From contig CM064697.1 of the NCBI GenBank assembly GCA_032717465.1, positions 7,792,033 to 7,856,032 of the forward strand: DNA of 64,000 bases, in the 5' to 3' direction. Under the pieces are notes generated by a model, which saw only the letters and a list, made by a program, of their open reading frames with translations, was not told where the DNA came from and ran no database searches. Position 1 is the first letter of the stretch; the number at the start of each line of letters is the position of its first letter. The translations under genes and the position numbers were made by a program. Positions 12,159-21,016 of the stretch are shown here, one piece after another. This DNA comes from Coenobita brevimanus (Eukaryota > Arthropoda > Malacostraca > Decapoda > Coenobitidae).

Positions 12159-12504
12159 CTTACGACAATTTTCCTTCGTAACTATGTTTATTCTTTATGT
12201 AACTGATATCTTTATTTTTCATTTATTTATTTATTTATTGGAGGAGGAACAAGAAGCATGGGAAGACTCGGTACTCTCCTTGCCTTGACCTTCCTACAAG
12301 AACAGTTTATAGTTACGACGGGGAATCTACCATAAATGTCTTCAGGAATTTAACACATGGAATGTTGATTTTTTTTCCTGATATTCGTAACATTAACTAA
12401 CTCTGTAGCGGTAAAGTTTTAACACAATCTAATAATATGTTACTGATCATACTGTCTAATGCCTATAATTCCTGTTGCAGCTGTACTTCGCCGACTTGGA
12501 CTAG
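3503..12504 (+). CDS. Secreted alpha-carbonic anhydrase, whole gene (8 coding exons)
   Basis: Reversible hydration of CO2 to bicarbonate by a zinc enzyme of the secretory pathway. Joined exons (3503-3623, 6280-6360, 7601-7762, 8836-8974, 10089-10267, 10674-10831, 11459-11545, 12481-12504) total 951 nt, 316 codons plus stop, with all phases agreeing and GT/AG at every junction. Visible: an N-terminal signal peptide; a 12-residue Asp run; the zinc histidines (two in QLHFHWG, one in EAHLVH); Glu106-like (GSEH) and Thr199-like (LTTPPC) gatekeepers; Gln28-like in CQSPI; and two cysteines (PHCGGKC and TPPCSE) placed for the disulfide of extracellular alpha-CAs. The proton-shuttle His64 position is Phe (NNGFTAEF). 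The catalytic core is complete. An alternative C-terminus is described with exon 8. Family assignment is certain; the paralogue is not. Confidence 0.93.
4203..4426. mobile_element. MITE family A, copy 1
   Basis: The ends are inverted repeats of about 30 bp. The left begins CTATACTATTTTTACCTTAA; the reverse complement of the right begins CTATACTACTTTTACTCTAA, and both continue into TGGCC. No coding capacity. Related copies lie at 7769-7979, 10860-11082 and 19447-19664. Confidence 0.75.
5016..5300 (+). repeat. Mosaic retroelement head, copy 1
   Basis: Matches 48425-48640 and, inverted, 49300-49570. Shared blocks include a CATCCACTCACTYGATGTA start, a CT-rich middle, GAGTGACAAGCCTAATGG and a GGTGGTAACCATATAACC end. 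In this copy the LINE-derived tail seen in the others is absent. Confidence 0.65.
5309..5521 (+). mobile_element. tRNA-derived SINE with ATGG tail
   Basis: Internal pol III promoter: A box at 5316-5326 (TGGTTTAGTGG, fits consensus fully) and a B-box-like sequence at 5363-5373 (GGTTTATATCC), at tRNA-like spacing. The body ends in a hairpin-like TAGCCCCGGGCTTCTACG stretch, then GGATGATGGATGGATGG. A 5'-truncated second copy with a GAT tail is at 46850-46975, showing dispersal. Confidence 0.75.
5714..6049 (-). mobile_element. tRNA-derived SINE, complete, with target duplication
   Basis: On the minus strand the head has a perfect B box (GGTTCGAATCC, plus 5984-5994) and an A-box-like GGTAGAGAGG upstream. 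The body runs to an A-rich tail (plus 5714-5731 is T-rich). Flanks CCACATGA (5706-5713) and CCACATAA (6050-6057) are a likely 8-bp target duplication. A headless copy lies at 9234-9456. Confidence 0.82.
6280..6360 (+). CDS. Carbonic anhydrase exon 2 (poly-Asp segment)
   Basis: Acceptor CCCACAG, donor AAAG then GTAAAA. It encodes Cys-Asp-His, a GAC codon, eleven GAT codons (6291-6323), then [15 protein letters not shown] aligns with the Tyr7 region of alpha-CAs. The GAT array is a trinucleotide microsatellite inside the coding frame, so the length of the acidic run may vary between individuals. Confidence 0.88.
6361..7600 (+). other. Carbonic anhydrase intron 2
   Basis: Splice sites are GTAAAA and CACCCTTCAG. 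No gene or repeat is recognised from 6361 to 7500. A compound CT then CA microsatellite at 7516-7576 sits just before the acceptor. Confidence 0.8.
7516..7576. repeat. Compound (CT)n(CA)n microsatellite
   Basis: About 25 bp of CT followed by about 35 bp of CA, ending 24 bp before the exon 3 acceptor. It forms part of the pyrimidine-rich region in front of that acceptor. Confidence 0.95.
7601..7762 (+). CDS. Carbonic anhydrase exon 3
   Basis: Encodes [20 protein letters not shown] and continues to VHVTNNGF. It includes the first disulfide-type cysteine, the CQSPI block and the strand leading to position 64, where Phe replaces the usual His. The acceptor is CACCCTTCAG and the donor is ACAG then GTACGC; phase 1 on both sides. 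Confidence 0.93.
7769..7979. mobile_element. MITE family A, copy 2
   Basis: Terminal inverted repeats: the left starts CTATACTGCTTTTACTCTAA, the right in reverse complement starts CTATACCCTTTTTACATTAA, and both run into CCTGGCC. It begins 7 bp after the exon 3 boundary. Confidence 0.78.
7981..8252. mobile_element. hAT-like MITE
   Basis: Termini CAGGGCTGGATTTAG and, inverted, CAGGGCTGAATTTAA. Flanking 8-mers GGTATAGT (7973-7980) and GATATAGT (8253-8260) match at 7 of 8 positions, the length expected for hAT insertions. No coding frame. It inserted at the right end of the neighbouring family A MITE. Confidence 0.82.
8836..8974 (+). CDS. Carbonic anhydrase exon 4 (zinc site)
   Basis: Encodes [16 protein letters not shown], then the zinc ligand block [10 protein letters not shown] (His94 and His96 equivalents) and GSEHLIKHK (Glu106 equivalent). 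Donor AAAAG then GTAAAT, phase 2. Asn-Met-Ser and Asn-Asn-Ser are possible N-glycosylation sites, consistent with secretion. Confidence 0.95.
9015..9231. repeat. Long (TG)n microsatellite
   Basis: About 215 bp of TG with scattered TCTG interruptions, inside intron 4. The flanking SINE fragment ends in this array, so the array may have grown from that element's tail. Confidence 0.95.
9234..9456 (-). mobile_element. SINE fragment (headless copy of the 5714-6049 family)
   Basis: Matches the body of the complete SINE: shared ACACCCACYRTCCATATTGA, ATTAGCGGGGGTA and CATGTCGGCGG blocks. The tRNA-like head is missing (5' truncation). Its 3' end joins the TG array. The remainder of intron 4 (9457-10088) shows only GA-rich sequence and a short CA run at 9891-9910. 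Confidence 0.75.
10089..10267 (+). CDS. Carbonic anhydrase exon 5
   Basis: Encodes [14 protein letters not shown], which holds the third zinc ligand (His119 equivalent) and Glu117 equivalent, then a stretch ending [11 protein letters not shown]. Acceptor CTCCTCAG, donor CTAG then GTAATA, phase 1. Confidence 0.95.
10531..10600. repeat. (GA)n microsatellite
   Basis: About 68 bp of uninterrupted GA inside intron 5 (10268-10673). Nothing else is recognised in this intron. Confidence 0.95.
10674..10831 (+). CDS. Carbonic anhydrase exon 6
   Basis: Encodes [12 protein letters not shown], then [20 protein letters not shown]: the substrate-pocket Thr199 block and the second disulfide-type cysteine. 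It ends phase 0 at CACACAG followed by GTACGG. Confidence 0.95.
10860..11082. mobile_element. MITE family A, copy 3
   Basis: In intron 6. The left end CTACACTCTTTTAACCCTAA and the inverted right end (TATACTCTTTTTACCTTAAC) both continue into TTGSCC. The third copy within this one gene. Confidence 0.72.
11246..11440. repeat. Dispersed repeat family B fragments in intron 6
   Basis: An inverted AATGAAGGCTATATCTGACA block near 11246-11270 and a forward CGTCTGTGGTTAGCAAGAAT block near 11410-11436. The same paired blocks occur at 18517-18610, 19258-19345 and 30577-30630 plus 32879-32925. Type unknown. Confidence 0.5.
11459..11545 (+). CDS. Carbonic anhydrase exon 7 (two possible donors)
   Basis: Encodes [20 protein letters not shown], then PVRPLGRRE, the usual end of the alpha-CA fold. 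The main donor is GAG then GTGAGT (exon end 11545). A second GT lies 11 nt upstream (CTTG then GTAGGC, exon end 11534) and changes the phase from 0 to 1. Confidence 0.9.
11546..12480 (+). other. Carbonic anhydrase intron 7
   Basis: GTGAGT to CCTGTTGCAG. It begins with degenerate repeats of a TTCCCAGGTGAGTTC-like 15-18-mer (about 11545-11740), so the 5' splice-site sequence is itself reiterated many times. It also has a poly-T run at about 11587-11606 and a (TA)n array at 12081-12157. Confidence 0.75.
12081..12157. repeat. (TA)n microsatellite
   Basis: About 75 bp of TA in intron 7. Confidence 0.95.
12481..12504 (+). CDS. Carbonic anhydrase exon 8, short ending
   Basis: After the acceptor CCTGTTGCAG, phase 0 reading adds LYFADLD and stops at TAG (12502-12504). 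This gives a soluble secreted enzyme. Confidence 0.7.
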   Translation: MYFADLD

Positions 12505-12659
12505 GAGGAACTGGGCATATCGTTCATGATAAGATTCACTATCAGACCCAGCTTGCTTCATCAGCTGTTTCCTTCCTCTACTTTGTTATAGTTTCTGTAG
12601 CGGTGATATTTCCTAAAATTAGTAACGATGTGGCTGTTGTACGATTACGTGTTAAGTAA
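12481..12659 (+). CDS. Carbonic anhydrase exon 8, alternative hydrophobic tail
   Basis: If the upstream donor at 11534/11535 is used, the same acceptor is entered one frame over and the reading continues to TAA at 12657-12659. The product would be 364 residues. The tail begins [10 protein letters not shown] and contains a roughly 20-residue hydrophobic segment (SAVSFLYFVIVSVAVIF) followed by a basic end (RLRVK). This suits a membrane anchor, either transmembrane or a GPI-type signal. Inference only; no transcript is available. Confidence 0.4.
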
Positions 12660-12943
12660 AAATTACTTTTAAAGCATCATAACCTACATAAGAAAATCTA
12701 AAATGATAAAAGACAATCCCAGACTACTCCTTTTGGGCTGTAGGAGATCCCGAAGCTATAGGTTACTATGGTCCAATAGACCAATATTCTTTCCTAACAG
12801 CATTTTCCGTACATAAAGCTTCTGGTCATCTCTGGAAGATTTAAACCGCTACACTTTAGTACAGCCTTGATCTCCATCTCCAGCGTCTTCCACTAGGTCA
12901 CTACCTGTCTACTAAGAACTGCTATGAAATACACGTCTAATGT

Positions 12944-13000
<57 letters not shown>

Positions 13001-13785
13001 AAACATCAGTGTCTCACTTTAAACTTTTATGAATATTTCTTACTTTACAATGTGTTTACTACAGTATTTGTGTATTGCTGCTTCTTCCAGAGGGTAGTGT
13101 AGTAAGGTAGCCAAATTGGTATTTTTCGTATGCAACTGTGTGTTGAGATGTTGATTTTATTATGTAATCGCAAATGTTTCCCCTCACCGCTTTCAACAAA
13201 CTGTTTATCATTGTTGAAGACATAACCCCAACAATTGTTTCTTGCGTTGAGGTTGTTGCTTAGTTATCAGGCTTTGCTTGTTTGCACTAGATTATATGGA
13301 GTAACAGGACAGTCAGGGACAAATCCAACTAACTGTGCTACAGTGCTTTCTATACCTCCTAAGGATCTGCCACTAATCTCTGTAAAAAAAATGTTAGAGG
13401 TCATTCAGCATGGTGATGTCCTTATTCTATTCTCTTCTGTTGCCAGACGATTTCAGTCAACCCCCTGAACTGTAGGAATTAGATATGGCCTCTGTTTACC
13501 CGATCAACACCAGGGGCATTTCCCAAGTTTAAAAAAAAGTCTGGAGATAGCAAGAATAAAATAAAATAATTACTTACGGGATTCAAGAGGCTGCTACTTG
13601 TTGAGGGATACATCAGTTTTTCCGTTTGTGTGAAAGAGTGTCGAGTGTTCCTTTTAATTTACTGTATAATCTGTGTGAACCTTGTAAGATTTTTGTTTTT
13701 TTCTTGCTGCTGTTGGAGTACTGTGGATGTAAACAGGTGGTGAGAGTGGGCAACGGGATCCACTACGTCATAAATTATCAAACCC

Positions 13786-13843
<58 letters not shown>

Positions 13844-14156
13844 CTTGCATTATGGGCTTTGAACCTGCCAAGCTGAGTTACGTTGGAGACAGATTATAGA
13901 GTTAAAACAATGTAGGGTGATGGAATCAGCGCAATAACTGTGCTATAATATGCAACGCATCCTTTAATAAAAGAAAACAACATCCCAGTACGTTACCAGT
14001 GGGTCCACAGTTTTTCTCCTCGTTCATAATTTGCCCCTGGATTGCATTTAATCGATACTGTCCCCATAAGTGCCAAAGAATTATGCGAAAGGGTATGGCA
14101 ATTTTATTAACAGTCTGATAACAGGATAATATATATAGGCCTACGAACATCAACCT
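12660..14156. other. Downstream intergenic region
   Basis: No gene seen. It contains a CA microsatellite at 12945-12998, a GA microsatellite at 13791-13840 and a piece of repeat family B near 13538-13566 (GTCTGGAGATAGCAAGAATA). Confidence 0.5.
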
Positions 14157-14931
14157 AATTCCAAAGCTAGAAACGAAAATCTGAAAGCAGTGTGTAGGAG
14201 GAGGAAGCTGAAAGTTAATGTAAACAAAAGTAAAGTTATGGTGTTTGAGAGGAATGAAGTCACAGAGTGTGCAGTGAGGTTGGATGGTGAGGATATGGAG
14301 AATGTGAGTGCATTCAAGTACTTGGGTAGTGTGATGAGTAAGGATGGAACTTTGGGGGATGAAGTACGTGAAAGGGTACAGCAGGGAAGAAAGGTTGTTG
14401 GTACACTGAAAGCAGTGATGAGAAATAGGGAGGTGAGTATGGAAGTTAAGAAGTCACTGCATGATGGTATTGTGATCCCTACCCTGACGTATGGAAGCGA
14501 GGCGTGGACCTTGCAAGAGGGGAACAAGTCAAGAGTGAGAGCAGTGGAAATGAGTTACTTGAGAGGAGCATGTGGAGTGACATGGAGGGACAGGTTGACG
14601 AATGAAGAAGTGAAGGAACGTTGTGGGGTAGATGTGGATGTGGTTGAAAAGATTAGGAGAAATACACTGAGGTGGTTTGGACATGTGGAGAGAATGGAGA
14701 ATGAAAGACTGACTAAGAGGGTGTATGTAGGTGAGGTGGAGGGAGGGAGAGGGAGGGGTAGACCGAGGATGAGGTGGAGGGATGGAGTTGAGAGGTATAT
14801 GAGGGAGGGGGGGTGAGTTGGGGGGAGGGTAGTCAATTGGTGGGTGACAGAGTGACTTGGAGGCGTTTTGTCTGCGGCCACCCTTTGCGGGATTAGGGCG
14901 TCGAGCTATAGACAGATAGATAGATAGATAA
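14157..14931 (+). pseudogene. RTE-like LINE 3' end with GATA tail
   Basis: A sense frame at 14190-14816 encodes the C-terminal part of an RTE-like reverse transcriptase: LKVNVNKSKVMVFERNEV, FKYLGSVMSKDG, IPTLTYGSEAW, LRGACGVTWRDRL, LRWFGHVERME and GRGRGRPRMRWRDGVE. The frame breaks just before the end of the domain. A short 3' UTR (GGCCACCCTTTGCGGGATTA) ends in an ATAGATAGATAGATA tail at about 14908-14930. 5'-truncated, so palm and endonuclease are absent. Closest relative in the window is the copy at 38.4-41.5 kb. Confidence 0.88.
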
Positions 14932-15949
14932 ACTGTCATCCTTTAGTGCAGCTGTATTAACTACAAGTGGATATAATATTTCATGATAATGTTTCAAAGG
15001 CCTAGTGAAGTGAGCAGGTGGAATGAGAAATGAGCCCAACTAACGACATGTCTTGAAGGGGGGCCAACTCGAGTCTTCACGTTCCAGTGCCGCCCGCAAG
15101 TTCAGGTTTTCAGTGATCACGCTTTAATAGTCATTTTATTTGCGTGATCGAAATTATTGTAACTATTGAATATGTAGGTGTTTCATCCTATTTTATTATA
15201 TATATTTGATTTGATTTTGTTTTATCGGTGATTTATTGGTGTAATATCTTGATGTATACATTTTGGATGCTTGATCTGTTACAGAATTGCTTGTGAACTG
15301 TGTCTTTCATAGCCTTTTACCTTACAAGTTATCAGTTTTAAAGTCTTCTTCTGTGGCAGACAATTAGGAGATTAAATCTGCCTCTGCCCGAGACAAACTG
15401 ATAATAGAAGGAAATATAATTGTGCTCTCGTGTCCACAGCATACTAATAGGCCAAGGGACGAGTAGCACTGAGGCACGAGGGATAACGACTGGAAAGGGG
15501 AAAAGAAGGGGACAGAACAGAGGAAAGTTGTAAAAAATACTGGGAGAGAAAAGAAGGAGGAATTAAAATTAGGAAGAAACATAAATTGACGAGGAAGATA
15601 ATCATTTTATTAGTACAGAGCAATATAAACGGAAAGGAAGAAGAGTATGAGGATGAAGTAAGTACAAGGAGGAATAAAATTTTGGAAGAAGATAAATTCG
15701 AAGAGGAGGATTCCCATTTGAACAGTACAGAGGAATGTTAAGGAAAAGGAAAAGGTGAAAGGAAGGTAAAGTTGCTAAGGACTGAAACTGGAAAGAGCAA
15801 TGAGAAAAATGGAGCAGGAGGTGTATTAGACTGAAATCTAGGAGCAGGATCTATATTGGATTAACATCCTCGAATTCCATTAGCAAACCTGGCATACTGT
15901 TAAGATTTTTCGGTTAATCATCCATGAGTGCACCTGATTCTTCCATACC
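14932..15949. other. Intergenic, purine-rich stretch
   Basis: No gene recognised. From about 15505 to 15735 a purine-rich block seems to be an imperfect tandem duplication of roughly 110 bp (GGAGGAATWAAAWTTWGGAA occurs twice). Confidence 0.4.
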
Positions 15950-16345
15950 TAACACCACCCTCCTTTCCTCCCTCCCTGTCTAACACTACCTTACTTCATC
16001 CCTGTCCTGTCTAACACCATCATGCCTCATCTCTTCTCTGCTTAACATCACCATGCCTCCCACCAACACTTTCTAATACCACCTTGCCTCACCCCAGCCC
16101 TACCAAACACCACCCTTTTTCACCCTTGTCCTGCCTAGCACCACCTTACTTCACCTCTGGTCTGCCTAACACTACCCTGCTACCCTGTCTCACCCCTGCC
16201 TTGCCAAGCGTTAGCCTGTCACACTGTGGTCTTCTCTCACGCCACTCGGTCCCACTCTCTCCCTGCCAAACATCACTGTACCTCTCTCTCTCTAACGCCT
16301 CCCTGCCTCCCTCTACCCTCATTTCTTGGCGTTATCTCACTTTTG
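15950..16345. repeat. Degenerate minisatellite, about 30-bp unit
   Basis: Pyrimidine-rich units resembling TAACACCACCTTGCCTCACC with CCTGTCCTGCC spacers repeat about a dozen times with divergence. The Ser/Pro/Leu-rich frame at 16084-16401 is a translation of this repeat, not a gene. Confidence 0.65.
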
Positions 16346-17410
16346 CTCTGCTTCAACCTTCATCCTGTTTTACGTTTTTCCTGACTCATTCTCGATATTA
16401 ACTCGCGTCTGCCGTGCCTTATTCCTCATATTAATTCTCTTCAACCTTGCCAAGCACTTTCAAGTTACTAGTGTGATCCCTATAATAATACGCAAGAACA
16501 CTTACATATTGATTAGAGATCAAGATAATATTTTAAGATACATCCCTCTAAGATGCTTGGATATACTGGGTGAAGAAATACAAAATCTGTGCGATAGTAA
16601 ATATGATGAAAAAGGAAAAAACAAGTGAATGGCAAGAAAAGCAGTTGAGATCCAGTGAAGGAATAGTCATGAAATGGGAAAAATCCTATACTCGTATAAT
16701 CAAGTGTGCTTGAACGATCACTTTTGGTTATTTAGTATGATTATCTGCAAAAAGGATGTGACATTAATGTGGGCTGAGTCATGTGAAGACACGTATACAT
16801 TAATGAAATTACTCCTCTGTGCACAAAAACTAATCGACGAATGATTATAAAAAACATGTATTTTCGAAGTGAAGTTTTAATAACAAACTTTCGAGATCAC
16901 GAAACACATTTTAACAAGATCACATGTGCTGATCTGTGTGGGGAGCAAATTAATATATTTTGTTCTATTTCTACCCTCGAGGTAACAGAGTGTTCTGGGT
17001 CGTATCTTGGCATGAAAGGCTTCGCAACACCCGATTTACTTTGCATATTGCACAGTAGCATTACCTTGTTCGGTAATTATATCGTGTCAGTATCGACATA
17101 GTTTGCATCAGTAACATACTAGACTCTAGAGGATGTTCAGGTATAGTACTCGTATCCAAAATAAATCGATAAGGAGGAAGTGTTCCGAAAAATTTTAAAG
17201 TCGCATAAAGTATGACAGTTTATCCGAAGAAACAGAAATATGTAAAGCCAAAAGTGTGTGTGTTCGGGGGAAGGGGATAAAGGAGTCTGGAGAGAGATAA
17301 TGGGAATGTAACTACCGGCTTGGGGGATGTATGTGCAACGGGTCCAAAAATGAGAGAGAGAGAGACGGGTAGAGGAGGTACATTAAGCAATGCTATTTGA
17401 GTGTAAATAC
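16346..17410. other. Intergenic, nothing recognised
   Basis: AT-rich DNA with no coding block, repeat end or RNA gene that I can support. Confidence 0.4.

Positions 17411-17458
<48 letters not shown>
17411..17458. repeat. (GT)n microsatellite
   Basis: About 46 bp of GT. Confidence 0.95.
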
Positions 17459-17460
<2 letters not shown>

Positions 17461-17748
17461 GGGCAGCCGAAACTACACATTCAAATCGCACCAAAACTGG
17501 CACAAAAATCGCAAAGAATTCGCTGATGTGAAAAAACTTGGTCCCATCACGACTGAAAAACTTTTACTGTATTTAATGAGCGATCACATCTTGACCAAAA
17601 AACTTCGCTCCCGGCGCCCAGCACAGAATCTCCGTAGAATTTTTTGTTCATAGCTATAACTAAAATATAGCAGCGCGAGAGCCCTCCGCAGGAGCAAGTG
17701 CGAGGGGCCCGAAGGGCCCACGAGCACTTGTTCTCTCTATCCCTTTTG

Positions 17749-17951
17749 CAGTGGCTTAGCCAGCTCTCGATCAATGAAAGTGCCAAGGTAAGATCAAGCC
17801 ATATTTTTGTGGGACAAAATGCTACATATGATTCACACATTAAGTAACTTGAAATTTCATTTGCATGGGGGATGGGCATTAGGGGACCTAGGGTCTGACT
17901 TGGGGGCCCGGTCCCCCCCACCACCCAGGTCTCCCCATAGCTACGCCACTG
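17749..17951. mobile_element. Short hAT-like MITE
   Basis: The left terminus CAGTGGCTTAGCCAG and the right terminus, reverse complemented CAGTGGCGTAGC, are the CAGTG-type ends of hAT elements. Length about 203 bp. The flanks (ATCCCTTTTG and ATCCCCTG) resemble each other but are not an exact duplication. Confidence 0.65.
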
Positions 17952-18516
17952 ATCCCCTGGATGTTTTGTTATACTTGGGACTGACCACATATAGTGGCAA
18001 GGTGAGAAACAGTCTCCATAAACTTCTTCCCAACTCGATTCCTCTCCTTAGCCTCCATTAAATCATTTTAAGGTAGTGAAAGAACAAATAAGTCACCGAA
18101 ATGAGATGAACACAACCCTACGTTTCATCAAGCACACCAATCTACTCTTTCTCATGTGTACATCTCTTTATATTTTCTCACTTAAACTCTCCTTGACATT
18201 ATGCTGTACAGGATGAGAGTAAATTAGTCAGTGTTCAGTTTTATTTATTTATTTTTGTATAATCAACAATCTAAACAGTTTTTAAAAAGTAAGTTGAAAG
18301 TAAGGGCCTGAGAGCGTTGACCTCTAAAGTCGCATATTTTACTCTTGCCATTTTCAGACAAGTACAGTCAGCTCTCGAAATGAACGGATCTTGCTTTTGG
18401 CTCTCTGTTATCTTGTTTTTATTTTTTCTTGGAGGGAAAAAACTTGCGGGCTTCTAGTCTTTGGTTCCCTTTTCCTTATTTTTAAAAAATTAGAGGAGCT
18501 TCATCGTACTGAAAAG

Positions 18517-18612
18517 GTTAATGAAAGCTATATCCAATCCTCCAACTTCAGAAGCTTTCCCATAAGCTGAATAACATCGTCTGGAGATGGCAAGAATTTA
18601 ATGCAACAGACG
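18517..18612. repeat. Dispersed repeat family B copy
   Basis: AATGAAAGCTATATCC start and CGTCTGGAGATGGCAAGAAT end, as at 19258-19345. Confidence 0.5.
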
Positions 18613-18674
18613 TCATCGAATACGGTAACAGATAAGGGTCTAGGATATACTGTTTTATGGCTGTATTCTATTTA

Positions 18675-19025
18675 TTTATCTGTCTATCTATAGCCAAACT
18701 CCTTAATCTCGTAAGGAGTGGCCACAAACAAATCCCCTCCATGTCGCCCTGTCCCCTGCTATTTCGCTGTCCTCCCCCCATCTTACATCCCCATCTTCCA
18801 TAATCCTCTCTACTCAGTTCCTCCATCTAATCCTCCGTCTTCTCCTCATTTACCCTCCCGCCTCCACCTCACTCACATACACTCTCGTAGTTTGTCCCTC
18901 ACTCTCCATTCTCTCCACATTGACAAACCACCTCAGTGTATTTCTCTTCAACGCTTTCTATCACATCCACATCCGCACTACAACGCTGCTGCTTTATTTA
19001 ATCCCTTCATTACGCGAGGATCTTC
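18675..19025 (-). pseudogene. RTE-like LINE 3' end, decayed
   Basis: Minus-strand copy whose 3' tail is the TATC repeat at about 18678-18692, followed by the conserved tip (plus strand AAGGAGTGGCCACAAACAAA) and a decayed match to the RT C-terminus. Several stops and indels; about 350 bp retained. Confidence 0.7.
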
Positions 19026-19257
19026 TTGAGCTGAGTAAAACTGTGTATGCTTAGTAAGAGTAAAACAGAAAATTAGCCACAGTAGTGAATAGATTAAAAG
19101 AAGCTGTTTTAAACCCTTTCACCACATTAGGGCAATCCTTATTTATTTATCTATTTGCTTATTTATTTATGTATTTATTTATTTACTGTAATATAACGTA
19201 TTATCTCTACTAGTTGGGAAAGTATCAACTTAGGAGAGCACTCATTTAACAGAGATG

Positions 19258-19345
19258 TTAATGAAAGCTATATCTGACCTCTCCAGTTCTAAGTCTGTCC
19301 TGAGCTAAAAACAAATATCGTCTGTAGACAGCACGAATAAAATGA
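19258..19345. repeat. Dispersed repeat family B copy
   Basis: AATGAAAGCTATATCTGACC start and ATCGTCTGTAGACAGCACGA end, then ATAAAATG. Confidence 0.5.
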
Positions 19346-19446
19346 AAAAGACGTCCCCATAAATAGGATGGCCCTGAAGTTGTAAGATATAACAGAGAGA
19401 ACAACTTCGTAATGAAGGGTTTCAGCAGAATATTTAAAATTTTCCC

Positions 19447-19664
19447 CATAGTTCACCCACTTTCACTTGGCTCAGATTTTCGTCAGCTTGCAGCGTATTT
19501 CGAGGGGCGCACTGGCTGAAAAAAAGACTACTACGGCCCTACATCCTTTCCACAACACTTTTTCCTGAATAGCACCATATTCTAGCGATAATCTCTTGTT
19601 ATTGCTTAGCATTCAGGACGGAGAGATGGCCATTTTAGGTCAAGTTAAATGGAACAGAGTATAG
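19447..19664. mobile_element. MITE family A, copy 4
   Basis: The degenerate left end (CACTTTCACTTGGCTCAGAT) and the right end, reverse complemented CTATACTCTGTTCCATTTAA, match the three copies in the carbonic anhydrase gene. Confidence 0.55.
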
Positions 19665-20374
19665 CAGCGGAGATAATTTCAGTAGTAAACACAGCTAGCG
19701 TTTAGAGTGTTGTAAATATAAATCTAGAAAGGGAATAATGCTATAGAATTGTGGGGGGAAAATTAGAAAAATTTAGAATATACCCCCGGTAGTGTCGTAA
19801 ATATTTAACTGGCTAATCACTTGCACTAAACAAGACAAAAATAGGCCTACAACACTACATAATTTGTCCGGATATATATGTCTTACTCCCAGGACTCACC
19901 TGTATCGTAATGACGTGTAGATTGTGTTCCCTACTAAACAACTAAACGATCTATTTAAGGATCCTCAAATAAAAGCTGGAAACCCTGGTGAAATATTATT
20001 CGCCCAGTCTTTCGCCACTAAGGGTCATTTAGTTACTTAGCTTAAGAGTAGCAATGGAGAGGCTTGTAGGCTGTTGCCATATGGTCGGAGTTGTTGAAGA
20101 TGTTGCTTGTTGCTAGTGCTTGGCGGATTACTGGAGGTTACAGCCTGGACCAAATACGTACTTTTTACGTAAGCATTACTATTTACACTATTTATAAATT
20201 AAAGTGAATTGATAATGTTCATTCCCATCTAGGAGGAAGCTCTGTCGTAAATTAATTAATCAGTCCAGTCTGTCCCAACCCAATTCTCTCTCAATGCCAC
20301 GAGAGTGGTTAGACTGCTTCCAAGCGTGACTAAGGCATGACTGGGACTGCCTCTGACTCGACTCGAGATCATCT

Positions 20375-20411
<37 letters not shown>

Positions 20412-20589
20412 CTATCGACCATTGAGGCCGAAGCCTCTGGTCATTAAGGCAAATATATATATATGTATATATATTGACACATATATACATATATATACAA
20501 ACATATATATATACATACATACATACATACACACATCCATGCATATGAACATACACACTTTCATGCACACGTACATATATATATAATAA
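19665..20589. other. Intergenic, low-complexity right part
   Basis: No gene recognised. It contains a poly-T run at about 20379-20409 preceded by about 120 bp of unique-looking DNA (a possible minus-strand retroelement tail) and a TA/CA-rich tract at 20452-20583 that abuts the LINE tail. Confidence 0.4.
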
Positions 20590-20777
20590 TTTTTATTTTA
20601 TTTTTTTTTTGTAGTTTTATTTTTATTTTTATTTATTTTTTATATTTTTAACCTTATATTACTTATAAACAAAATACCTAATCTAAAGACCCTAAAACTA
20701 ACCACCTAACAGACAAATCGCTAACCTATACTAAATCCTAAGAGACAAATAACTAGACCTACACTAATGGTCAAAAA

Positions 20778-20959
20778 GCCTCGACCAAGAGAACACCATC
20801 GACTGCAGATATGTAATGCTTTTCTACATTACATACCTGCACTCATCACCTGATGACTGTCAGTCGAGGCACAACCTAATATAGGGGACATCAATATATG
20901 AAAGGGAACCAGACGAGTCAGGAACATTTCCATATACGTCAGCTGTCGTCCCTAATTAG
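20778..20959 (-). ncRNA. Structured 3' UTR module, copy 1
   Basis: Three nested helices can be read. The outer stem pairs 20778-20785 with 20863-20870 (8 of 8). An inner 15-bp stem pairs 20804-20818 with 20827-20841; on the minus-strand RNA it is fully paired counting one G-U. A small hairpin is at 20843-20856 (TCATCA/TGATGA). A further stem joins AGGG-GACA (20883-20890) with TGTCGTCCCT (20944-20953). Copy 2 keeps the same architecture with different bases, so a functional RNA is likely, for example a recognition site for the element's reverse transcriptase. Confidence 0.6.
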
Positions 20960-21016
20960 AATAACTTAAGCAAGATAATATAATGTATTTACATAATTTA
21001 TACAAAAATTGAAGAA

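Noticed and set aside
17547..17990. 147-codon minus-strand frame
   Set aside because: Crosses a hAT-like MITE end and shows no conserved block.
20379..20409. Poly-T run as the tail of the Jockey-type LINE
   Set aside because: About 200 bp beyond the A-rich end of the LINE 3' UTR, with a TA/CA tract between; more likely a separate retroelement tail.
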